Shown piece after piece: positions 1-7,170 of a stretch of 33,870 nt of DNA. Position 1 is the first letter of the stretch. Each line of letters opens with the position of its first letter. The notes below the pieces were generated by a model. It did no database searches. It worked only from the letters and a program-made list of their open reading frames with translations, and had not been told where the DNA came from. Source of the DNA: an uncultured Lachnospiraceae bacterium. GTDB taxonomy: Bacteria; Bacillota; Clostridia; Lachnospirales; Lachnospiraceae. The position numbers and the translations under genes are program-made. Location of the stretch: assembly GCA_947630025.1 (NCBI GenBank), contig CANRFZ010000024.1:1-33870 (forward strand), written 5' to 3'.

Positions 1-56
1 TTATTTTCGATTTCCCTTAAAATCAAGGTTTTTACTAAAATTTAGCAATAAAAAAT

Positions 57-77
57 GGGTAGTTTTTGACACTACCC
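57..77. promoter_or_regulatory. Perfect inverted repeat upstream of the metal exporter
   Basis: GGGTAGT and ACTACCC form a perfect 7-bp stem around a 7-nt loop, ending about 10 nt before the exporter's Shine-Dalgarno. On the plus strand no T-tract follows. On the minus strand the stem is followed by ATTTTTTATT, so it would resemble a terminator for antisense transcription. It could be an operator for a metal regulator, a leader hairpin, or a minus-strand terminator; the sequence does not decide. I see no convincing -35/-10 pair in the first 56 bases. Confidence 0.4.
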
Positions 78-100
78 TCGCGGTGAAGGAAGTAGGGCAC

Positions 101-952
101 ATGGCACAGATTATTGATATCATAGCGGACAGTTTCATAGACAGTATCAAGCTCCTTCCGTTCCTGTTTCTCACCTACCTTGTGATGGAGTATATCGAGC
201 ACAAGGCGGGCGACAAGATGCAGGAGGCGATCCGGGGCGCGGGCAGGGGCGGCCCGGTGATCGGTGGTATTCTGGGTATTTTTCCGCAGTGCGGATTCTC
301 GACGGCGGCGGCGAACCTGTACGCCGGCAGAATTATTTCCCTGGGTACGCTGATGGCGGTTTTTCTGTCCACCTCCGACGAGATGCTTCCGGTCATGATC
401 TCCTCCGAAGCGGGCGCCGCGCTGATCTGCAAGATTCTGGCGGTAAAAGCGGCGGTGGCGGTGGCGGCGGGATTCGTCATCGATCTCATCGCGGGCAGGA
501 AGCGGAAGGATATGCGGATCAGGCATCTGTGCGAGCAGCACCACTGCCACTGTGAGAACGGCATATGGAAGTCCGCGCTGCACCACACGGCGGAGATCTT
601 CCTGTACCTCCTGCTGATTACCTTGGTATTAAACGCGGTGATCGCTTGGGTGGGCGAGGATGCGCTGGGCCGCCTGATTCTGAACCGGCCCGTCGCCGGG
701 CCGTTCATCGCGGGACTGGCGGGACTGATTCCGAACTGCGCCGCGTCGGTGGTCATCACCCGACTGTATCTGGAGGGCGTGCTGAACGCCGGTTCCCTGA
801 TGGCGGGACTGTTATCCGGCACGGGAGTGGGGCTTCTGGTGCTGCTGCGTGTCAATGACGATCCGAAGGAAAATCTGCGCCTGATTGCGCTGCTATATGC
901 CATCGGCGTTGTATCGGGGATCGTGATCGAGCTTCTGGGCGTGCGGTTCTGA
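101..952 (+). CDS. Putative 10-TM heavy-metal/manganese exporter (ArsP_2 family)
   Basis: Integral membrane protein of 283 residues with about ten hydrophobic segments in two related halves. Each half carries a similar motif: GIFPQCGFSTAAANLYAGR in the first and GLIPNCAASVVITRLYLEG in the second. That internal duplication with P-x-C motifs is typical of the ArsP_2 putative heavy-metal exporters, often annotated as putative manganese transporters. A His/Cys-rich loop in mid-protein (CEQHHCHCENG) could bind metal. I chose ATG at 101 because AAGGAAG lies 7-8 nt upstream; an in-frame GTG at 83 has no ribosome binding site. It probably exports a divalent metal or metalloid across the cytoplasmic membrane; the substrate is inferred. 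The MFS gene follows after about 37 nt, probably in the same operon. Confidence 0.75.
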   Translation: MAQIIDIIADSFIDSIKLLPFLFLTYLVMEYIEHKAGDKMQEAIRGAGRGGPVIGGILGIFPQCGFSTAAANLYAGRIISLGTLMAVFLSTSDEMLPVMISSEAGAALICKILAVKAAVAVAAGFVIDLIAGRKRKDMRIRHLCEQHHCHCENGIWKSALHHTAEIFLYLLLITLVLNAVIAWVGEDALGRLILNRPVAGPFIAGLAGLIPNCAASVVITRLYLEGVLNAGSLMAGLLSGTGVGLLVLLRVNDDPKENLRLIALLYAIGVVSGIVIELLGVRF

Positions 953-989
953 ACGCCTGTATCACGTTTGCCAAAGGAGAGTGCCGTGG

Positions 990-2189
990 ATGGATCAAAA
1001 GTATAATAAGACGCTTTACGCCTGCTTCGTCGGCTATATCGTTCAGGCGATTGTCAATAATTTCGTGCCGCTTCTGTTTATTATGTTTCATCAGGTCTAC
1101 CGGATTCCGATGTCGCAGATTACGCTGCTGATTACGTTCAATTTCGGGCTGCAGCTTCTGGTGGATCTGTTGTCCGTCACTTTTGTGGACAGGATCGGCT
1201 ACCGTGCGTCCATGGTGATCGCGCATATCTGTGCCGCGGCGGGATTTGTCCTGCTGACGGTGCTGCCGGATCTGTGCGGCAGCGCTTTTGCAGGGTTATT
1301 GATTTCCGTGGCTATCTATGCGGTGGGAGGCGGCTTGCTGGAAGTTCTGGTGAGCCCGGTGGTGGAGGCGTGTCCGACGCCGAACAAAGAGAAAGCCATG
1401 AGCCTTCTCCATTCCTTTTACTGCTGGGGGCACGTGGCGGTGGTGCTTCTGTCCACGCTTTTTTTCAGGATATGCGGAATAGGGAACTGGAAGATACTGG
1501 CGTGGATATGGGCGGCGGTTCCCATTGTCAATGCTTTCGTCTTCACGCGGGTGCCGATGGCGCCGCTGACGGAGGAAGGCGATCGTGGCATGACGATGGG
1601 GGAGCTGTTCCGTCAGGGCGTATTCTGGGTACTGCTGCTGATGATGGTCTGCGCCGGCGCCAGCGAGCAGGCGGTCAGCCAGTGGGCGTCCGCGTTCGCG
1701 GAGAAAGGGCTGGGCGTGAGTAAGACCGTAGGAGATCTGGCAGGGCCGATGCTATTTGCCGTTTTGATGGGCAGCGCCCGCGCTTTCTATGGGAAATACG
1801 GCGACCGCATCAGACTGGATCGCTTTATGGCGGGCAGCGGCATTCTGTGTATCGCTTCCTATCTGTGTATCGCGCTGACGCCCCATCCGGTGACTGCGCT
1901 GATCGGCTGCGGCGTCTGCGGCCTGTCAGTGGGGATTATGTGGCCCGGCACGTTCAGCAAGGCCACGGCGTCCGTCGAGAGGGGCGGCACGGCGATGTTT
2001 GCGCTGCTGGCGCTGGCGGGGGATGTGGGATGCTCCGGCGGGCCCACCGTTGTCGGGATGGTATCCGACGCTCTGGGCGGCGATCTCAAGAAGGGGATTC
2101 TGGCCGGCGTGATCTTTCCGGTGCTGCTTGTCGCGGGGATTGTCCTGTGCAGTCCGGCGGCAAAAAAAAGAACCGGCCCCAGAACGTAA
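990..2189 (+). CDS. MFS transporter (fucose permease-like)
   Basis: Major facilitator superfamily permease of 399 residues with twelve predicted membrane helices. The first helix starts near residue 10 and a short charged C-terminus (PAAKKRTGPRT) ends the protein. The pattern VEACPTPNKEKAMSLLHSFY near residue 130 resembles the sugar-permease (FucP/YfkF-like) branch, in which a PxxxxxxMxLLHxF segment is common. ATG at 990 sits 9 nt after AAAGGAGA, whereas GTG at 981 touches that site and is unlikely. The substrate cannot be read from the sequence. The gene probably shares a transcript with the upstream metal exporter; I see no terminator between this gene and the convergent tRNA. Confidence 0.8.
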   Translation: MDQKYNKTLYACFVGYIVQAIVNNFVPLLFIMFHQVYRIPMSQITLLITFNFGLQLLVDLLSVTFVDRIGYRASMVIAHICAAAGFVLLTVLPDLCGSAFAGLLISVAIYAVGGGLLEVLVSPVVEACPTPNKEKAMSLLHSFYCWGHVAVVLLSTLFFRICGIGNWKILAWIWAAVPIVNAFVFTRVPMAPLTEEGDRGMTMGELFRQGVFWVLLLMMVCAGASEQAVSQWASAFAEKGLGVSKTVGDLAGPMLFAVLMGSARAFYGKYGDRIRLDRFMAGSGILCIASYLCIALTPHPVTALIGCGVCGLSVGIMWPGTFSKATASVERGGTAMFALLALAGDVGCSGGPTVVGMVSDALGGDLKKGILAGVIFPVLLVAGIVLCSPAAKKRTGPRT

Positions 2190-2213
2190 ACGATCCAAAA
2201 CCAGTCCTCCAAG

Positions 2214-2286
2214 TGCACCGCCAGGGGCTCGAACCCTGGACACCCTGATTAAGAGTCAGGTGCTCTACCAACTGAGCTAGCGGTGC
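2214..2286 (-). tRNA. tRNA-Lys (anticodon CTT)
   Basis: A complete 73-nt cloverleaf on the minus strand. The acceptor stem pairs GCACCGC with GCGGTGC and the discriminator base is A. The D-arm has AGCTCAGTTGGTAGAGC, the anticodon stem is CCTGA/TCAGG around loop CTCTTAA (anticodon at 2251-2253), and the T-arm has GGTTCGAGCC. CCA is not encoded, so it must be added after transcription. The gene reads toward the end of the MFS gene. Confidence 0.96.
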
Positions 2287-2296
2287 GCAAGTATCT

Positions 2297-2324
2297 ATTT
2301 TACCGGCGCGTCTGTAACACGCAA
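2297..2324 (-). promoter_or_regulatory. Putative sigma-A promoter for tRNA-Lys
   Basis: Read on the minus strand: -35 TTGCGT, a 16-nt spacer, then -10 TAAAAT, ending about 10 nt before the first base of the tRNA. The -35 match is only moderate. It overlaps the opposite-strand tatD promoter, so the two may compete for RNA polymerase. Confidence 0.4.
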
Positions 2325-2342
2325 GAGTTATTATAGTATAAT
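2314..2342 (+). promoter_or_regulatory. Putative sigma-A promoter for tatD-rsmA
   Basis: GTAACA, 17 nt, TATAAT, with a consensus -10 and a four-of-six -35. It lies about 75 nt upstream of the tatD start codon and overlaps the divergent tRNA-Lys promoter. Confidence 0.5.
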
Positions 2343-2416
2343 GTTTCGGTCAATGCAAGTATTTTTTGAGAAAAGTGCAAAAGTGAAAAAAGAAAGAGGA
2401 ATATGAGGAGATTAAA

Positions 2417-3196
2417 ATGATATTTGAGACTCATGCGCACTATGATGACGAGTCGTTTGACGAGGACAGGAGGGAGCTGCTCCTCTCCCTGCCGGACAAC
2501 GGCATCGGGTATGTGATCAATGTCGGGGCGGATCTGGCGGGCTGCCGGGAGACGCTGCGGCTGACGGAGGAATATCCTTTCGTGTACGGTGCGGTGGGCG
2601 TCCACCCCAGTGAGACGGCGGAGCTGGATGATGCGGGGCTGGCGTGGCTGCGGGAGCAGTGCGCAAGGGACAAGATCGTTGCGGTGGGAGAGATCGGGCT
2701 GGACTATCATCAGGCGGAGCCGGAGCGGGCCGTGCAGAAGCGCTGGTTCGAGAGGCAGATGGAGACGGCGCGGGAAACCGGGCTTCCGGTGATCATCCAC
2801 TCGCGGGATGCCGCCAGAGACACGCTGGACATCCTGCACGCCCTGCGCGCGGAGGAGATCGGCGGCGTGATCCACTGCTTTTCCTATACGAAAGAGATCG
2901 CCAGAGAGTATCTGGACATGGATTTTTATTTCGGCATCGGCGGCGTGGTGACTTTCGGAAATGCCAAGAAGCTCCGGGAAGCGGTGCAGTACATTCCGAT
3001 GGACAGAATCCTGCTGGAAACGGACAGTCCCTATCTGTCGCCGGAGCCCTATCGCGGCAGACGGAACTCCTCGCTGCATCTGCCTTATGTAGCGGAAGCG
3101 ATAGCCGCCCTGAAAAATATCCCGCGGGAGGAAGTGGAAGCGGCGACGGCGCAGAACGCCCTGCGGCTGTTTCGGAAGATACCGGCGAGAGGGTAG
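2417..3196 (+). CDS. tatD: TatD family metal-dependent hydrolase (DNase)
   Basis: A 259-residue amidohydrolase-fold hydrolase. The metal-binding H-x-H lies at residues 6-8 (ETHAHYDD). The other family motifs follow in order: GVHPSE, GEIGLDYH, IIHSRDA, GVIHCFSYT and LLETDSPYLSPEPYRG. TatD proteins are metal-dependent 3'-5' exodeoxyribonucleases of about 260 residues, so the length is normal. The start has GAGGAG seven bases upstream. The gene sits 36 nt before rsmA. In many Firmicutes the ribonuclease M5 gene lies between these two; it is absent here. The pair is probably co-transcribed from the promoter near 2314. Confidence 0.93.
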   Translation: MIFETHAHYDDESFDEDRRELLLSLPDNGIGYVINVGADLAGCRETLRLTEEYPFVYGAVGVHPSETAELDDAGLAWLREQCARDKIVAVGEIGLDYHQAEPERAVQKRWFERQMETARETGLPVIIHSRDAARDTLDILHALRAEEIGGVIHCFSYTKEIAREYLDMDFYFGIGGVVTFGNAKKLREAVQYIPMDRILLETDSPYLSPEPYRGRRNSSLHLPYVAEAIAALKNIPREEVEAATAQNALRLFRKIPARG

Positions 3197-3232
3197 CGCG
3201 TCCGGCGGACAGCGCCAGAAAGAGAGGAAGCC

Positions 3233-4102
3233 ATGGAGACGCTGGGGAACAGAAAGAGTACGCGGGAGATCATCGAGAAATACGGCTTTGATTTCCGCAA
3301 AAAATACGGGCAGAATTTTCTGACGGACGACGGGATTCTGGACAGGATCGTGGAGGCCGCCGTCGTCACAAAGGACGACTGCGTTCTGGAGATCGGGCCG
3401 GGCATCGGCACGCTCACGATGCGGCTGGCGCAGGAGGCCGGGGAGGTCATCGCCGTGGAGATTGACAGGAATCTGATCCCGATCCTGCACGAGACGCTGG
3501 CGGAATACGACAATGTAACCGTCATTCACGGCGACATCCTGAAGACGGACATCCGGGGGCTTATTTCCGAGCGCGGCGGCGGACGCCTGAAAGTAGTGGC
3601 CAATCTGCCCTACTATATCACCACGCCGATCATTATGACGCTTTTTGAGAGCCATCTGCCGTTAGAGAGCGTGACCGTCATGGTGCAGAAGGAAGTGGCG
3701 CAGCGCATGAAGACGGGGCCGGGCTCCAAAGAGTACGGCGCCCTGTCGCTGGCGGTACAGTATTATTCCCGCCCGGAGATCGTCGCCGCTGTGCCGGCGT
3801 CCTGTTTCATGCCCCGCCCCAAGGTGGACAGTACGGTGATACGTCTGGACGTCTACAAGGAACCGCCGGTGGAGGTGAGCGACGAGAAGTGGTTCTTTGC
3901 GGTGATCAGGGCGTCCTTTAACCAGCGCCGCAAGACACTGGCCAACGGACTGGTCAACGCGGGACATCTGGGTGTCAAAAGGCAGCAGGTGGAGGAGGCG
4001 CTCGCCGCCATGGGGCTGCCGGCGTCGGTACGCGGAGAAACGTTAAGTTTAGAGCAGTTTGCCGAACTGTCCAACCGGTTGAAAGAGTCGGCGCAGGTCT
4101 GA
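3233..4102 (+). CDS. rsmA: 16S rRNA (adenine(1518)/adenine(1519)-N6)-dimethyltransferase RsmA/KsgA
   Basis: A 289-residue SAM-dependent methyltransferase that dimethylates two adjacent adenines in the 3'-terminal hairpin of 16S rRNA during small-subunit maturation. The entry motif KKYGQNFLTDDGILDRIV is near residue 24. The SAM-binding motif EIGPGIGTLT starts at residue 53, and the catalytic NLPYY motif is at residues 124-128. The C-terminal helical domain contains ASFNQRRKTLANGL, typical of the KsgA/Dim1 family. ATG at 3233 follows AGAGGAAG. It is probably translated from the tatD transcript. Confidence 0.96.
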   Translation: METLGNRKSTREIIEKYGFDFRKKYGQNFLTDDGILDRIVEAAVVTKDDCVLEIGPGIGTLTMRLAQEAGEVIAVEIDRNLIPILHETLAEYDNVTVIHGDILKTDIRGLISERGGGRLKVVANLPYYITTPIIMTLFESHLPLESVTVMVQKEVAQRMKTGPGSKEYGALSLAVQYYSRPEIVAAVPASCFMPRPKVDSTVIRLDVYKEPPVEVSDEKWFFAVIRASFNQRRKTLANGLVNAGHLGVKRQQVEEALAAMGLPASVRGETLSLEQFAELSNRLKESAQV

Positions 4103-4145
4103 GGACTCCGACAGAAAAATACAATATAGAGTGATCGCAACAGAA

Positions 4146-4216
4146 AGCATCTCCATATCTTGGTATCTTTCAAACGAAAAGTTTCCAAATTGGAGATGCT
4201 AATTTTATGATCTTTT
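4146..4216 (+). terminator. Possible terminator/hairpin after rsmA
   Basis: AGCATCTCCA (4146-4155) and TGGAGATGCT (4191-4200) form a perfect 10-bp stem around a 35-nt loop that can itself pair (ttgg with ccaa, ctttc with gaaag). The downstream sequence is T-rich but interrupted (aattttatgatctttt), so this is not a textbook intrinsic terminator. It lies between rsmA and the next strong promoter. Confidence 0.45.
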
Positions 4217-4217
4217 A

Positions 4218-4246
4218 TTTACATTGAGAGTCAGCTATGGTAAACT
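4218..4246 (+). promoter_or_regulatory. Sigma-A promoter for the TPR/AAA-like gene
   Basis: TTTACA, 17 nt, TAAACT. Both hexamers are close to consensus with optimal spacing. The start codon of the 939-residue protein lies about 85 nt downstream, giving a GC-rich leader (4255-4331) with no other open frame of note. Confidence 0.6.
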
Positions 4247-4331
4247 AGAACAGTGAAAATAGGGTTACTATGTAGAGAATGCGCGGCGGTGCGGACGGAC
4301 AGGCCGGCGGGCCGCGGAACAGAACGATGGG

Positions 4332-7151
4332 GTGGTCGCCTTGGATAAATATGAGTATAAAGTACGGGCTGATGAGATCAAAGCGCTGATTGCGGAGGGA
4401 GAATACGCCGAAGCGTGCAATATCGCGGACACGATCGACTGGCGCAGAGTCAGGAGCGTCATGATGCTCTGTACGATCAGCGATTTATATAAGATCAACA
4501 GAAGGTATCAGGAGAGTCTGGATATCCTGCTGCTGGCATATGAGAAGCATCCTACGGGGCGGCTGATCGTATATTCGTTGTGTGAACTTTCCATCAAGCT
4601 GGGCGATTATGTGCAGGCGGTGGAATATTATAAGCAGTTTGCGCGGATCGCGCCCAAAGATACCGGACGCTATATCCTGCAGTACCGCCTGTACGAGGCG
4701 CAGGATATCAGTCTGGAGGAGAGGATCGCGGTACTGGAGGAATTTAAGAAGCGCGATTACCGGGAGAAATGGGGCTACGAGCTGGCGTATCTGTACCATC
4801 GGATCGGCCTCGCCACGAAGTGCGTGGAGGAATGCGACGAAATGTTCCTCTGGTTCGGCGAGGGTAAGTACGTCATCAAGGCGCTGGAGCTAAAGGCCCT
4901 TCACGAACCGCTGAATCAGGAACAACAGGCCAAATACGATCTGTGGACGTCCGGGAAGGAGTCCGCGCAGGACACCGAGGACGCTGAGGACGCCGAAGAT
5001 ACGGCGTACGACGGCGCAGAGCCGGGTGGCGGAATAGCGGACGACGGAATGGAGGATGACGACGCATGGACGGCCCCGGACGGAGAGGAAGCCTCCGGCG
5101 GGGAGCAGATAGATAACGAACAGGCGATTCTCACCGCGCCCACCACAGAGCTGCCGGAAGTCAAGACCGTCGATCTGGGGCAGTATAATACCATCAATCT
5201 GCAGATGGCGCTGGCGGAGAGCATGAAAGAGCTGATGGAGGAGGACGGCCAGACGGAAGACGGCCAGACCGGGGCCGATGATCAGGACGCTGCGCCCGCG
5301 CAGGATGACGCCGGCGAGGAAAATACAGAGGATAGCGCCGACACGGAGGGCAGTCAGGACGCTGCGGCGGACGAGACGGATTTCTATGATGCGGACGAGG
5401 AGGACGAGTCTTGGCCGGCGTATCAGGCGCTGCAGGAGAAGCGCGAGGAGGATGAGGACGCACCGACGGCAGAGGAAGTCTCCGGCACACAGGCCGAGGC
5501 GCGGCAGGATGCCGGGGAACCGGAGGCTGCGGATGCAGGGGTGGCCAGTGCACAGGCCGAGGATGAGGACGAAGAAGATGCGCTTGATCCTACGGCGGCC
5601 GCGCTGGTCGCGCCGTTATTGCAGGAGACGGCCAAGATGCCCGAACCCGCGGAGCTGGAGTCTTTTAACGCGGAACAGATCGTGGAGCAGATGAAGCAGG
5701 AGGCGCAGAAGGCGGTTGCGGAAGGCCGGATCGCCGGGCGGGAAGTGATCACGCCGCTGAACGCCAAGCCGACCAGATATGACAATATGCTGGCGCAGGA
5801 ATATGACGGCCAGATCAGTCTCGTGATGCCGGAGACCGCCAAGATCGAGAAGCAGATCACGGGTCAGATGAGCATCGACGACATCATGGCGGAATGGGAG
5901 CAGATCAAGAAGACCAGCGAAAAGCGCCGGATGGAAGAAGTCAGACAGCGTATTCTGGCGCATACGGGCAACCTGTTCGCCGATTTCGACGAGGCCACCA
6001 AGAACGGACTTCTGGAGGAGCTGGAGCGGGCGGTTGTCGCGGCGATCATGAAGGATGCCGATAAGAAGCCCGCCATCAAGCAGGTGATTCTGCCGGATGA
6101 CGATATGGAGTTCCGCGAGCCGGATATGTCGGAGGATGACGACGCGGCGGCGGATTTCGGAGAGGAAGAACCGGAGGAAGACGCTGCGGCGGACGATACC
6201 GCTGACGACACGGACGAAGTGGAGGAACTGGAGGAGATAGACGAGGACGGCTACGAGGACGGGGAAGACGCGGAGACATCCGGCGCTGCGGCAGGCGATA
6301 CCGAGGAAGCGGCGTCCGATGCGGGTGATACGGCGGAGGCCGCAGGAGATGCCGGCGGCGGGACAGGCGCAGGGGCAGCACCGGCCAAAGCACAGGAGCG
6401 GGAGCTGACGCCGGAGGAGCGGGAACTGTTCGGACAGTTTATACACCACCGCAGATCCCGGCAGCAGCTGGTACACACGCTGGACAATATGAGTCTTGCA
6501 TCCTGCACGGGAAATGTGATCGTCACCGGCGACGAGGAACTCACCACGCTGACGCTGGCCAAGTCGCTGATTAAGGAAATGCAGTACAACGACAACAATT
6601 TTTCCGGAAAGGTGGCTAAGATCACGGCCAATGTGCTGAACACCAAGGATGTGGCGGAGACCTTTGCCAGACTGGACAACGGCGCGCTGATCATCGAGAA
6701 GGCGTCGCGCCTAAAGGACGAGACGGTCGCAAAGATCGTAAAATTTCTGGAAAAAGACAACATGGGGCTATTGCTGCTCATGATCGACAGGAAGCAGAAG
6801 ATCAACCGGCTTCTGTCCGAGCATCAGGAATTGCAGAACAACTTCAATCTGCGCGTCGATATCGAACCGTTAAACGACGAGGCGCTGGTGGCATACGCCA
6901 GACAGTACGCCGAGGAGAAGGAGTACTCCATCGACGAATTTGGCATTCTGGCGCTGCACACGAGGATTGCCGACAGGCAGACCAGCGACCATGAGGTGAG
7001 CATGGCGGAAGTGCGGGAGCTGGTGGACGAGGCAATCTACTACGCCAATAAGAAAACGCCGAAGCATTTTATGGATATTCTGCTGGCGAAGCGTTATGAT
7101 GATGAGGATATGATCATACTGCGTGAAAAAGATTTCATGCACTATGAATAA
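4332..7151 (+). CDS. Large acidic protein: TPR-like N-terminus, degenerate AAA+ C-terminus
   Basis: A 939-residue cytoplasmic protein without signal peptide or membrane segment. Residues 1-200 form a helical-repeat (TPR-like) solenoid with recognisable A/B helices (YQESLDILLLAYEKHP, GDYVQAVEYYKQFARIAP). Residues 205-440 are a very acidic Asp/Glu/Ala linker. Residues 440-590 are a more conserved-looking segment (QMSIDDIMAEWEQIKK), followed by a second acidic stretch. From about residue 720 there is an AAA+-like domain. Its P-loop position reads VTGDEELTTLTLAKSL, with no GxxGxGK[ST], and its Walker B position reads NGALIIEKASRL, with no D-E. It is therefore probably a non-hydrolysing scaffold. 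The start is uncertain: GTG at 4332 or TTG at 4341, which has GGGGTGG upstream. Function unknown; adjacency to glgB is the only context. Confidence 0.75.
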   Translation: MVALDKYEYKVRADEIKALIAEGEYAEACNIADTIDWRRVRSVMMLCTISDLYKINRRYQESLDILLLAYEKHPTGRLIVYSLCELSIKLGDYVQAVEYYKQFARIAPKDTGRYILQYRLYEAQDISLEERIAVLEEFKKRDYREKWGYELAYLYHRIGLATKCVEECDEMFLWFGEGKYVIKALELKALHEPLNQEQQAKYDLWTSGKESAQDTEDAEDAEDTAYDGAEPGGGIADDGMEDDDAWTAPDGEEASGGEQIDNEQAILTAPTTELPEVKTVDLGQYNTINLQMALAESMKELMEEDGQTEDGQTGADDQDAAPAQDDAGEENTEDSADTEGSQDAAADETDFYDADEEDESWPAYQALQEKREEDEDAPTAEEVSGTQAEARQDAGEPEAADAGVASAQAEDEDEEDALDPTAAALVAPLLQETAKMPEPAELESFNAEQIVEQMKQEAQKAVAEGRIAGREVITPLNAKPTRYDNMLAQEYDGQISLVMPETAKIEKQITGQMSIDDIMAEWEQIKKTSEKRRMEEVRQRILAHTGNLFADFDEATKNGLLEELERAVVAAIMKDADKKPAIKQVILPDDDMEFREPDMSEDDDAAADFGEEEPEEDAAADDTADDTDEVEELEEIDEDGYEDGEDAETSGAAAGDTEEAASDAGDTAEAAGDAGGGTGAGAAPAKAQERELTPEERELFGQFIHHRRSRQQLVHTLDNMSLASCTGNVIVTGDEELTTLTLAKSLIKEMQYNDNNFSGKVAKITANVLNTKDVAETFARLDNGALIIEKASRLKDETVAKIVKFLEKDNMGLLLLMIDRKQKINRLLSEHQELQNNFNLRVDIEPLNDEALVAYARQYAEEKEYSIDEFGILALHTRIADRQTSDHEVSMAEVRELVDEAIYYANKKTPKHFMDILLAKRYDDEDMIILREKDFMHYE

Positions 7152-7170
7152 AGTGTAACAGGGGGTACAT

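Noticed and set aside
2300..3655. 451-codon minus-strand frame opposite tatD and rsmA
   Set aside because: It is Arg/Pro/His-rich and antisense to two well-recognised genes, a common GC-rich shadow frame.
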